Source: Lepisosteus oculatus (lineage: Eukaryota > Chordata > Actinopteri > Semionotiformes > Lepisosteidae). Taken from it: a DNA stretch of 64,000 nt. Under the pieces are notes generated by a model, which was not told the origin of the DNA, did not search any database, and saw only the letters and a program-made list of their open reading frames with translations. A program made the translations under genes and the position numbers. Positions within the stretch are counted from its first letter, which is position 1. The number at the start of each line of letters is the position of its first letter. The stretch lies in contig NC_090712.1 in NCBI RefSeq assembly GCF_040954835.1, positions 8,441,284-8,505,283 of the forward strand, given 5' to 3'. Shown piece after piece: positions 42,601 to 48,097 of the stretch.

Positions 42601-42925
42601 GATCTTAAAGTGCTTTGCTCATAAGAGGGGACCAACTTTATCCACCGATGAAGTGTAGCATCCAGCTGTTATACACGACGGTCAATATTGTGTTGATTAC
42701 ACGTCACAAATGTCTAAATGTTCTAAAATATCTTGCTTTTAAGCAAAATGAAATAGCTTGACTGTACCTCTTACAAGTAAAATATCTGCAGTGCTTAAGG
42801 AAATAATTGAGGTAGGTTTAAAAAACACGTACCCTGAGAAGAGGTCCTCTTCCAATTAAGGTTTCTCCAACTGGTAGCGGGATTGAACAGTTCCCGTCCA
42901 ATGGTTCCAGTTCAAATCCCGACAT
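3483..42925 (-). CDS. APLF: APLF, aprataxin and PNKP like factor (10 coding exons, complete)
   Basis: APLF is a nuclear end-joining accessory factor and histone chaperone. It binds XRCC1/XRCC4 through its FHA domain, Ku through a short basic-hydrophobic motif, and poly(ADP-ribose) through its PBZ fingers. I joined ten exons: 42833-42925, 33736-33807, 29173-29333, 27103-27322, 26707-26824, 18774-18946, 15467-15792, 13321-13446, 8323-8369 and 3483-3691 (or 3694). All junctions are GT-AG and every phase is consistent. The product is 514 or 515 residues; human APLF is about 511. Seen in order: FHA domain (1-100, with IGRGPLL and SDKRVSR), Ku-binding motif RKRVLPAWML (199-208), PBZ1 (C380, C386, H393, H399), PBZ2 (C422, C428, H435, H441), and an acidic tail with NDYDLNDSF. 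No break or missing key residue was seen. The low-complexity linker in exons 4 to 7 is the least conserved part. Identity is very secure; the exact borders of exons 4 to 6 are slightly less so. Confidence 0.95.
3695..8322 (-). other. APLF intron 9
   Basis: 4.6 kb intron between the PBZ2 end and the acidic tail. Contains a reverse fragment of the fish repeat (3880-3985) and a poly-G run at 4929-4936. A 29-nt exon look-alike at 7980-8008 was considered and rejected. Nothing else recognised. Confidence 0.8.
3880..3985 (-). repeat. fragment of the fish 'cacggtg..cagtg' repeat
   Basis: 'gggagaacatgcaaactccac' followed by 'ctggaccttggtggtgtga' and 'ccaaccactaaac' is the reverse of the 5' half of the family (gene-cluster phrases: gcatgttctccc, gaatcc...agc, gtggttag). 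It lies in APLF intron 9. Confidence 0.7.
8323..8369 (-). CDS. APLF: APLF coding exon 9 (end of PBZ2)
   Basis: A 47-nt exon coding for KNPQHRKEYRHTKAS, the two histidines of PBZ2 and a few linker residues. Acceptor 'atattttcag', donor GTAAGT, ends in phase 1. It was found by looking for the finger half that exon 8 leaves open. Confidence 0.93.
8370..13320 (-). other. APLF intron 8
   Basis: 5.0 kb intron. Holds a plus-strand fish repeat at 10582-10826. The stretch about 10975-11335 has higher sequence complexity than its surroundings and might be a conserved non-coding element; that is a guess from composition only. An open frame at 9338-9706 has no recognisable similarity. Confidence 0.7.
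10582..10826 (+). repeat. fish interspersed repeat, 'cacggtg..cagtg' family
   Basis: Begins 'gggcatcacggtgacacagtg', continues 'attgccgcctcacag', 'ttctcccaca', 'gacatactggtaagttaact', 'ttggccctggtgtgaatg', and ends 'gaccctatattgaataaag' then 'gatgatgggtggatag'. This is a well-preserved but partly deleted copy of a repeat found across many ray-finned fishes. It is non-coding and lies in APLF intron 8. Confidence 0.85.
13321..13446 (-). CDS. APLF: APLF coding exon 8 (end of PBZ1, start of PBZ2)
   Basis: Begins KNPVHFQEFSHPGD, which supplies the two zinc-binding histidines of PBZ1, and ends CPYGTDCYR, the cysteines of PBZ2. PBZ fingers (C-x5-C-x6-H-x5-H) bind ADP-ribose chains through the Tyr-Arg and second Tyr/Phe positions, all present. 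It both enters and leaves in phase 2, so exon 8 is a unit that can be duplicated or skipped without a frameshift. Confidence 0.95.
13447..15466 (-). other. APLF intron 7
   Basis: 2.0 kb AT-rich intron. I see no repeat, RNA gene or other exon in it. Confidence 0.75.
15467..15792 (-). CDS. APLF: APLF coding exon 7 (linker and start of PBZ1)
   Basis: The largest exon, 326 nt. It codes for a charged linker (residues 280-387) and ends in CMYGTNCYR, the first two zinc-binding cysteines of PBZ finger 1. Acceptor 'tatccacag', donor GTAAAT, ends in phase 2. The finger is split after TAC AG. The same split occurs in finger 2, a sign that the two fingers arose by exon duplication. Confidence 0.92.
15793..18773 (-). 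other. APLF intron 6
   Basis: 3.0 kb intron without recognised repeats or exons. Short open frames such as 18149-18349 have no supporting features. Confidence 0.75.
18774..18946 (-). CDS. APLF: APLF coding exon 6 (linker with basic patch)
   Basis: Codes for 58 residues, GGEKQGRSKLSP... to ...EKCQ, including PGRKPKRKKC, a basic patch that could act as a nuclear localisation signal (inference). Clear acceptor 'cttctttttag', donor GTATTT. The phases (1 in, 0 out) fit exons 5 and 7. The residues are not strongly conserved, so the assignment rests on splice sites, frame and an uninterrupted reading frame. Confidence 0.82.
23590..23685 (-). repeat. fragment of the fish 'cacggtg..cagtg' repeat
   Basis: In reverse this reads 'gcatgtttgtgtgggtttg', 'cctcacagtccaaagacata' and 'ctagtaggttaactggcttc', the central part of the family. 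It lies in APLF intron 5. Confidence 0.75.
23894..24085. repeat. two-unit tandem duplication, period 98 bp, with (TAA)n tract
   Basis: The unit beginning 'gcttctgttgtctaaatctc' and ending 'ctctttcaaagagcatc' occurs at 23894 and again at 23992. The copies look identical outside the inner TAA tract, where unit 1 carries an interrupted tract (attataataa) and unit 2 a pure one. A recent local duplication in APLF intron 5. Confidence 0.95.
25051..25076. repeat. short GTGTA-type tandem repeat
   Basis: 'agtgtagtgtagtgtagtaa' followed by 'gtgtag' is a few copies of a 5-bp unit in APLF intron 5. Confidence 0.8.
26064..26628 (+). mobile_element. TTAA-flanked DNA transposon remnant, Kolobok-like, non-autonomous
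   Basis: The ends read AGGGGAAC (left, just after TTAA at 26060-26063) and, in reverse complement, GGGGGAAC (right, before TTAA at 26629-26632). The element is 565 bp with short imperfect terminal inverted repeats and a TTAA target duplication. Inside, 26296-26360 codes for LCSRHFTAEMFQHDPHAEL, a typical second half of a THAP zinc finger (C-x2-H followed by Phe). A TTAA target plus purine-rich ends plus THAP points to the Kolobok superfamily. PiggyBac also uses TTAA but carries no THAP domain. No transposase catalytic region remains. Confidence 0.65.
26256..26360 (+). pseudogene. THAP-domain remnant of a transposase
   Basis: An ATG at 26256 starts MTNVICCTSE then a stop. It resembles the beginning of a THAP domain (C-x2-4-C near the N-terminus). 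The frame resumes from about 26296 as LCSRHFTAEMF, the C-x2-H half that should follow some 40 residues later. The middle of the finger is deleted. A donor-like 'caagtaag' follows at about 26354-26361, as if this had been a first coding exon. Not functional. Confidence 0.5.
26707..26824 (-). CDS. APLF: APLF coding exon 5 (Ku-binding motif)
   Basis: Codes for residues 183-221 and contains RKRVLPAWML at 199-208. This is the Ku-binding motif of APLF (basic cluster followed by a Leu-Pro-x-Trp-Met-Leu core) that docks on the Ku80 von Willebrand A-like domain. Acceptor 'gttttgtcag', donor GTAGAG, ends in phase 1. A TTAA-flanked transposon lies only about 80 bp downstream in the next intron. Confidence 0.92.
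26825..27102 (-). other. APLF intron 4
   Basis: 278-bp intron, the shortest in the gene. Nothing beyond splice signals is seen. Confidence 0.85.
27103..27322 (-). CDS. APLF: APLF coding exon 4 (linker)
   Basis: Joins in phase 2 to give RNSQALADDD at the boundary; the RNSQ matches the family. The exon codes for a Ser/Glu/Lys-rich, probably disordered linker with a run of six aspartates (plus-strand 'atcatcatcatcatcatca' at 27285-27303). That run is an imperfect trinucleotide repeat and may vary in length. Ends at ...KNI with donor GTGAGT, phase 0. Confidence 0.88.
28015..28065. repeat. short tandem repeat 'atgatatacatttagtat'
   Basis: Three imperfect units around 'atgatatacatttagtat' in a row, in APLF intron 3. 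Confidence 0.85.
28388..28720 (+). mobile_element. tRNA-derived SINE
   Basis: The head has a pol III A-box-like 'ggctcagctggt' (28396-28407) and a B box 'ggttcgatt' (28445-28453) at tRNA-like spacing. A non-tRNA body follows that has patchy similarity to 2780-2960. It is not a tRNA gene because no acceptor stem closes after the T arm. I see no clean tail or target duplication, so the 3' end is approximate. Confidence 0.7.
29173..29333 (-). CDS. APLF: APLF coding exon 3 (end of FHA domain)
   Basis: Codes for residues 56-108 plus two bases. It opens THLNPCFYQSS, which matches the family at this point, and includes the DLFSLLPGKYIYRV strand that closes the FHA fold. Acceptor 'cttacag', donor GTATCT, ends in phase 2. 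The reading frame stays open through the donor, so the junction rests on phase and family length. Confidence 0.92.
29334..33735 (-). other. APLF intron 2
   Basis: 4.4 kb AT-rich intron. Contains a plus-strand fish-repeat half at 29848-30023. No other feature recognised. Confidence 0.75.
29848..30023 (+). repeat. 3' half of the fish 'cacggtg..cagtg' repeat
   Basis: Contains 'agacatactggtaggttaat', 'attggccctgctgtgagtgt', 'gatgaactggc', 'ctgacccccctgtgacc' and the end 'ttagaaagcggatggatgg'. A 5'-truncated copy in APLF intron 2. Confidence 0.85.
33736..33807 (-). CDS. APLF: APLF coding exon 2 (FHA core)
   Basis: Codes for 24 residues (32-55), starting VSDKRVSRNH and ending LRIKP. It carries the Lys/Arg and Ser-Arg-x-His of the FHA phosphothreonine pocket. 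The acceptor is preceded by 'ttctttcag'; the donor is GTATGA. Both ends are phase 0. It is isolated between introns of 9.0 kb and 4.4 kb. Confidence 0.93.
34430..34543 (+). repeat. copy 1 of the 'ccgaaac...acttgttcc' repeat family
   Basis: Reads 'cacaccagaaggcaccacag', 'ccgaaatggttgtg', 'cttctcttttcagcactgaa', 'taaacttttacttgttcc', then 'ggctacgcatgctgacgcag' and 'ctacctac'. It shows the complete 3' end of the family that the palindromic copy at 45555-45800 carries on its left side. It is the most mutated of the copies. Confidence 0.8.
37145..37195 (+). repeat. remnant of a fish repeat tail
   Basis: 'ttgtaagttgttttggataa' followed by 'aggtgtgtta' resembles the common fish repeat ending 'gtaagtcgctttggataaaagcgtc'. 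Only the tail is visible. Confidence 0.5.
40018..40860 (-). mobile_element. Tc1/mariner-type DNA transposon, degenerate
   Basis: Both ends of a Tc1-like element are recognisable: 'caggtagctcctaaaataaa' on the left and, on the right, 'gtgtttcctttattttgtta' preceded by 'ggtccacacctgcatagaag' and 'cacctgctttcaatatactt'. The coding strand is minus. At about 840 bp it is shorter than an intact 1.5-1.7 kb element, so it has internal deletions as well as point mutations. It lies in APLF intron 1. Confidence 0.85.
40131..40544 (-). pseudogene. Tc1-like transposase remnant
   Basis: An open stretch of 137 residues includes WKKVILSD, KYKAVLGNHVHPVVEHFYPDG and APIHRARVVTEWFD, then STKHQLMEFLVEEWCCIPP, all typical of the C-terminal half of Tc1 transposases. 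The Asp before 'APIHRA' is present. The usual PSQSPDLNPIE block with the third acidic residue is replaced by unrelated sequence, and stops interrupt the upstream part (about 40545-40690). It cannot encode an active enzyme. Confidence 0.85.
42833..42925 (-). CDS. APLF: APLF coding exon 1 (start of FHA domain)
   Basis: Codes for residues 1-31, beginning MSGFELEP and ending GRGPLLR, with donor GTACGT. The Gly-Arg-Gly is the conserved phosphopeptide-binding loop of FHA domains. The ATG was chosen because the first residues match the family start. An acceptor-like 'ttctgcag' ends at 42937, so this may be the second transcribed exon, with a non-coding first exon near 43545-43660. It ends in phase 0. 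Confidence 0.93.
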
Positions 42926-43664
42926 GTCCACCTATCCTGCAGAATCAGAATTATACAATATACATTTTGACGCATTCTGCGTGTGCTTCACAAATGCAAG
43001 TCATAAACATTAAAACAACCGAATGGTCAATTACAATGTGTGACTAAACCTTGGGTTTTGGAACCTCAGTTAGAGTCCTAAGATCAAATCAGACTTCACT
43101 CGCTGGTCAATTTTTGTTACTGTGGTGTGTACATATAAGCATTCGATTCAGAAGAGAAACCTGAGCAATTACCCAACATGTAATTTAAGTCTAATTTGCC
43201 TCAATCCATTAGGTCATCAAATGTTGCACATTTATATGGCTAGGATGTCTTCAATAGTCTTCATATATATATCAAGTTCATATAATTTTTCTTCAGTACA
43301 ATAAAGGTATTAAAACTTTGCTGATTAACGATACAAACAACAGTATCACTGTTTTTTGACAACCCTGTATTTGTGTAGTTGTATAGTTTTGCAGATGCTT
43401 AACAAGAAATCGAGGTACATATGCGTTATTCAGTACAATAAAGTACAAATAAGGTCCTTACGAGAAACATGCTCAAACGTGCTACTGATACCAGGCTATA
43501 GTGCCACACTTTCGTTTTAAAGGTCTGCTCTACGAGCTTAATCAATACCTGTGGTCTGATTTTTCGTTTGCCACCTGGTAGGCACTCAGATAACAGTTCA
43601 AAATCGTGTTTATTTCCGGTAATTTTACAACATAGCTCAAGTCGCATGCACCGACTATCACATA

Positions 43665-43683
43665 GAATTCTGGGAAATGTGGT
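43665..43683 (-). promoter_or_regulatory. ZNF143/Staf-like site facing APLF
   Basis: The minus strand reads ACCACATTTCCCAGAATTC, close to the long ZNF143 (Staf) motif ACTACAATTCCCAGAATGC. This motif is typical of housekeeping and bidirectional promoters. It lies about 740 bp upstream of the APLF ATG, which fits a spliced 5' leader. Confidence 0.6.
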
Positions 43684-44027
43684 CGTTTACACTACGATAA
43701 ATTAAGGCCACTTTGAAATATACCAGGATTGAGACAACATTTTCCAGATTTCACCAAAATTGGTAAAAACCTCCATAAAAACGTAACACCTCCACATGGT
43801 GCCTTAACGAATACCTTGAAATTTTTGGACAGAGCTATTTTTATAAAGGTAAAGTTCGTATTCAAATTAAGAGACATATTTAATACTGTTAATTTATATT
43901 TAAATACAAATTTAATTTGAGTATTACAAGAATAATAAAAAACTGCTGTGCGTGCATTTCTACAAACTTCATTTCTCTAGTGACACCGTATTCTCTTCCC
44001 AAAACCCAGCGGTCGTCCTGTAAATAA

Positions 44028-44045
44028 ACTACATTTCCCAGACAC
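44028..44045 (+). promoter_or_regulatory. ZNF143/Staf-like site facing FBXO48
   Basis: ACTACATTTCCCAGACAC matches the core of the ZNF143 motif very well. It points towards FBXO48, about 130 bp before the probable first-exon donor at 44175. With the site at 43665 it forms an outward-facing pair about 350 bp apart. Confidence 0.65.
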
Positions 44046-44094
44046 TTCCTCGACTTGCACGCATGCGTTTTTGCCATGTTGGTCAGTAGGGGTG

Positions 44095-44174
44095 CGTCAT
44101 TGCGTAAATAAAAATTTGAAAAGGATAGGCATTTAAACTGTCAGCTGTCACATAATGACGTGAACCATAAGAAG
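44095..44174 (+). other. FBXO48: probable non-coding first exon of FBXO48
   Basis: The FBXO48 coding exon is preceded by an acceptor ('gttttgcttt' then CAG, ending 46004), so an upstream leader exon is needed. The best donor downstream of the promoter motifs is AAG|GTATGA at 44175. The 5' end is a guess. Confidence 0.4.
44156..44163 (+). promoter_or_regulatory. CRE/ATF-like site TGACGTGA
   Basis: A near-consensus CREB/ATF octamer just before the probable FBXO48 first-exon donor. A single match, so weak evidence. Confidence 0.35.
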
Positions 44175-45186
44175 GTATGAGTTTAAACGGTCTACAGTTA
44201 GTAATTTTAAAAAGAGATTAGTTGTATGTAGTTATGATTTTAATTTTAAAATAAGTCGTGACTTTAAAGCGTTAAAGCAGTCATTTATCTTTTAAAAACG
44301 TTCATTTTCTGATCGGTTAAAGGCGTAATCTGTTTATTTTCTAGCACTGGTAACGGCATATGGTGAGCCAGGTAATTTTTAAATCTAAAAAAGCAATTCA
44401 AAGTTAAACACACTTATGGTACCCGTACGTAAACCGCGATTATAATGTTTGCAAAATATCCATTTATATATTTATATGTTATTATATTAATAACAATGTA
44501 AACATTACTGCCTGTTTCATGACCCGGCAGAGATTATGTTCATAAACATACGTGGCAGTAAGTGTTAATTTGATTAACCCTCCCCTCCTTCACAAAAAGA
44601 CGGTAATAAACGGTGATCTGCAGTAACCTTGCACTTCCCCTTGTCGTGTGATTATTGCATCTGATAGGATTTCGTCGTGTACATATATGTATATCAGCTT
44701 AGTTCTTGGCAAAATAAGGATATGAATGCAGACTTCCGCGAAGTGAACAGCTAAACATATTTCTTAATTTGCCCCAGTAGTAAATCTTCTGAGTTTTTAA
44801 ATGTACCCCCCACACACACACAAATAAAATTACAGTATAACACAATTTTATATTTATTCGATGTTTTCGACAATGCTCTGTAGTACTGTTATTCAAGGTC
44901 CTTTTAGTTTTGTCCATTGTGGGTTTGCACAGCACGTTTTACTGAGGATGATTAACGGTGGGATTTAGAAAAACGATTTAAACAACTAACCCCACTAAAA
45001 TATTGCGAACACTATTTTTTATGAAATGTAATTTTATCAATAGGCGTTATTAATTACAGAACACCTTACGTGTGTAAAAGGGGTAGGAACTCTCACAAAG
45101 TAGGCTTTTGTTCTAATATTGCAGTTTGTTCTGATAGTGGGATTAACCACTACGTTAGGAAAGAGTAGTTCAAGTAAGTAGGTTCT

Positions 45187-45275
45187 TCACACCAGAAGAA
45201 GGCTCCACAGCCGAAATATTGTGTTTATTTTCTTCTCTTTTCAGCCTGGAATAAACCTTTACTTGTTCATTGTAG
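45187..45275 (+). repeat. copy 2 of the 'ccgaaac...acttgttcc' repeat family
   Basis: Reads 'cacaccagaagaaggctcca', 'cagccgaaatattgtgttta', 'ttttcagcctggaataaacc', 'tttacttgttc'. Same orientation and content as the right arm of the palindromic copy 440 bp further on. Confidence 0.85.
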
Positions 45276-45554
45276 AAAAGGTTTGTGAAAATTCAATAGA
45301 ATTGTGGGAATTACCATTTCTTACCATGATGTCTTGCTTCATCTAACCTGGTCTTTAAAACCAAATGGGTTTATATTTACTAATTCAATGATTTTTGAGA
45401 CACAATGGTCTATGAAGCCAAAAAAGCATTAAATCACAAAGATTTTTTAAGAGAAGCCTGGAGGAGTTTTTTTCTGTTGATCTTTTTGTTAATTAAATAA
45501 TTGAAGTATGTGTTATGTCTTTGTGTTATACATATATATATATTATGATATATA

Positions 45555-45800
45555 GTTCAGGTGGGTAGCTGCGTCAGCATGCGTAGGCTGCAAAGGAACA
45601 AGTAATAGGTTTATTCCATGCTGAAAAAAAGAAGAAAGAGAACACAACGTTTCGGCCGTGGAGCCTTCTTCAGGTGTGAGAGAAATTTTGGAAGCAGAGC
45701 TGGCCCTGTCTCTCTCACACCTGAAGAAGGCTCCACGTCCGAAACGTTGTGTTCTCTTTCTTCTTTTTTTCAGCATGGAATAAACCTATTACTTGTTCCT
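45555..45800. mobile_element. palindromic insertion with 14-bp target duplication, Penelope-like (tentative)
   Basis: Two 89-bp arms, 45595-45683 and 45711-45799, are inverted copies with one visible mismatch, around a 27-bp centre. The whole block is flanked by a perfect direct repeat tattatgatatata (45541-45554 and 45801-45814), so it moved as one unit. Each arm carries CTGAAGA and CGAAAC around a short GGC/GCC stem, reminiscent of a hammerhead ribozyme core. Such cores, and inverted terminal copies, are known from Penelope-like retroelements. No cleavage site with a matching stem I is visible, so activity is not implied. Confidence 0.5.
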
Positions 45801-46045
45801 TATTATGATATATATATACTTAATCAGGATACTTTCTTAATTTATAAAGACTTTCATGAAGATCTAATTAAGTTTTAGATCTAAAATATGCACAGATATG
45901 GACAAACCTACAGGGTTCACAAACCTTTTCTTACATTATACCAATACTAGTATATGTTCAGATCTGAAAATGAGCCGTTTTGAAGAGCGTTGTTTTGCTT
46001 TCAGGACAGCCATTCTGTCATTCCTAGAGGCGAGAACTTCAAACT

Positions 46046-46342
46046 ATGCAGTATGTTTCTAAAAGAAACAGAAATACCTCTACTTTCTCAGAAGGAAGCT
46101 GCAGTCTGATCTCAAGAGAAGGCCAAGGATACAACTTTGCTGACATATTACCTCCAGAAATAAGTCTGGAGATTTTCAGCAAGCTGGACGTTAAAAGCTT
46201 ATGCAGTGCTGCTGTGACGTGTAAACTCTGGAACAACATCATTGAAAACAGTGACCACCTGTGGAGGAATCACTGCCTGACAGTCAGAGCTATCTGTCAG
46301 AGAGAGGTGGATGAGGACAGAGGGGATGGGTTTTCTTGGAAG
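46046..46342 (+). CDS. FBXO48: FBXO48 coding exon 1 (F-box)
   Basis: Codes for residues 1-99, including the entire F-box, ending GFSWK at donor GTCAGT. The exon probably starts at 46005 after an acceptor, giving 41 nt of leader before the ATG. Confidence 0.95.
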
Positions 46343-46994
46343 GTCAGTATTTTTATTTTTATTATATTATATTCATAACAATTTCATGCAAAAGTTTATC
46401 AGCGTGTAGTTTTCAATTAATTTGAAAGATTTTAGCTTTTCAGTCCTTTAAAAGATTTAGTGCGACAGTGTTGTACTTTTATCTGATGATCGTAAGTAGT
46501 AAATCACTATACATCTTGTATTATTTATTTGCTTCATATTCTTGGTCAAATGTTTCAGCAGGCATTGTTTTCAGTGCATTGTAGAATCAGTGGAAGACTA
46601 CATCAGTATTATTGAACATTATATAATTCCAGTCCTCACAAATTCACACCATCATGGGTAAACTGCACACTATATAAAGTAAGTTTGTTCCACTCAGTCT
46701 TATTAATTTAGACAGGGTAATGAGGTTAATATTATGTAGGGATTTGGCTAGTGTATTTTACAGAGTCACAGTAATTGTTTAGTGCAAGAAAGGTAATATT
46801 TTTGTTTGTGTCTGTTTTTGTTCATTTTCTAGGTCACATTAGTTAGAAACTACTGGAAAGGCTGTGTGAAAAGAGAATGGCTCAATGGCAGATACAGCAA
46901 CATTCGCTCTTCTCATGAACTTCCGAATAAGAGCATGTACCCTTTAGATGCAGAAACCTGGGGGAAAATTTTGGAAGCTGAGCTGGAAAGATAG
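46046..46994 (+). CDS. FBXO48: FBXO48, F-box only protein 48 (2 coding exons)
   Basis: F-box proteins bring substrates to SCF (SKP1-CUL1) ubiquitin ligases; FBXO48 has been linked to turnover of active AMPK in mammals (family knowledge, not visible here). Exons 46046-46342 and 46833-46994 join in phase 0 (AAG|GTCAGT; 'cattttctag'|GTC) into 152 residues; human is about 155. The F-box spans about 32-78: ILPPEISLEIFSKLD, then SLCSAAVTCKLWN and SDHLWRNHC. The C-terminal part has YWKGCVKREWLNGRYSNI and ends DAETWGKILEAELER, strongly family-like. The first ATG in the exon was chosen because its length and MxxxSKRN start fit the family. No recognisable substrate domain follows the F-box. Confidence 0.95.
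46343..46832 (+). other. FBXO48 intron
   Basis: 490 bp. Its central part, 46442-46563, is a near-identical copy of a segment 1.5 kb downstream (47976-48097). Confidence 0.9.
46442..46563 (+). repeat. 122-bp direct duplication, copy A (FBXO48 intron)
   Basis: Starts 'agtcctttaaaagatttagt' and ends 'tgtttcagcaggc'. It matches 47976-48097 over its full length with two visible base differences. Confidence 0.95.
46833..46994 (+). CDS. FBXO48: FBXO48 coding exon 2
   Basis: Codes for residues 100-152, VTLVRNYWK... to EAELER, with TAG at 46992-46994. The 3' UTR probably runs about 300 nt to the poly(A) signal at 47272. Confidence 0.95.
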   Translation, partial: VTLVRNYWKGCVKREWLNGRYSNIRSSHELPNKSMYPLDAETWGKILEAELER

Positions 46995-47271
46995 TGGGTG
47001 GCTGCAGATGTACAGTATGTGTGGAGCACTTCTGAAAAGGGGATTTTGAACCTCCTTTTTCACATTTACTGTACCTTTTGTAAATAATTTATTTTTAATA
47101 CCTTCAGTGTAATTTTATCTTTTTTATTGAAAACGTATCAGACATAGGATTTATAAATTCAGTAAATCCTATTTTGTTTTGTCCATGTTCTGCATGCTCA
47201 GAATATGTGGAGAAAAAAGTAATTAATCTGTGCTTTAATTCCCTGTTTAATCAGTCCCTGATTTTGTTGTA

Positions 47272-47277
47272 AATAAA
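47272..47277 (+). terminator. FBXO48: FBXO48 polyadenylation signal AATAAA
   Basis: AATAAA about 280 nt after the stop codon, the first canonical hexamer downstream of FBXO48. Confidence 0.6.
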
Positions 47278-47975
47278 CACTCATCATGGGAAACAGATCT
47301 GTGCAAGTTCTAGTTTAATGTCAACATGCCATATAACAGACACAAATTCAGCACCTATTCACAAGCCAGTGTGAAAATATTGGAGACTTCAAAAAATATT
47401 TAGGCCTCATCACAAAGGTTTTTCAAAAGGCTTTTTTTATCAATAAGTTTTATTGTTGATTCTTCTTTATATTAACTACTACTTTATGCATTTCTTGAAG
47501 AATGTTTATTATATATTAGAGCTTGATCATTTTTCTATTCATGTAAATACAGTGGAATTTGCAAATTTATATATACATGTACAATATATATAAAAATGTT
47601 GTAAGACAGTGTAATGGGTTTTAAAGAAGGAAAATTGCAATTTCTCACTGGCTCTAGTAGTTCTAAAACAGTACACAATCTACAATATCTGTTGTTTGCA
47701 ACACTTAAAGCTATCAGCAGGGGGAGATAGCACAAACGCACACAACATTAGAGGCTACAAAACTAATTAATGAAACATTTCTATAAAGATTAGAAAACGC
47801 ATTGTGAAAGTGAACAGGTTTTTCAGTTATCGTTTTAGAACAAATGTATTGTTTAAGGTGCTATATTTGTTAGTGTACTGAGTGTACTATTGTGGACAGT
47901 TTGGGACCTAACACCAGTACTTAATGTATAAAGCTGTATATTATATGTATGAGAATTCTTTAGTGTTAGATTTTT

Positions 47976-48097
47976 AGTCCTTTAAAAGATTTAGTGAGAC
48001 AGTGTTGTACTTTTATCTGATGATCGTAAGTAGTAAATCACTATACATCTTGTATTATTTATGTGCTTCATATTCTTGGTCAAATGTTTCAGCAGGC
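47976..48097 (+). repeat. 122-bp direct duplication, copy B (FBXO48 3' flank)
   Basis: Same orientation as copy A, 1,534 bp downstream. Differences seen: gcgac against gagac, and atttattt against atttatgt. Confidence 0.95.

Larger units (their letters stand above)
33808..42832 (-). other. APLF intron 1 (after the first coding exon)
   Basis: 9.0 kb, the largest intron. Holds a copy of the hammerhead-like repeat (34430-34543), a fish-SINE-like tail (37145-37195) and a dead Tc1 transposon (40018-40860). Large first introns often carry enhancers; none can be named here. Confidence 0.75.
42926..46045. other. APLF-FBXO48 divergent intergenic region and 5' UTRs
   Basis: 3.1 kb between the two start codons. 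Contains the bidirectional promoter (43545-44175), a probable non-coding first exon of FBXO48 ending at 44174, a (CA)n tract at 44811-44822 and two copies of the hammerhead-like repeat (45187-45275 and 45555-45800). Transcript starts are inferred, not seen. Confidence 0.7.

Noticed and set aside
45543-45878. Two open frames on opposite strands sharing the same protein start
   Set aside because: They are the two arms of the inverted repeat translated from both strands, not genes.
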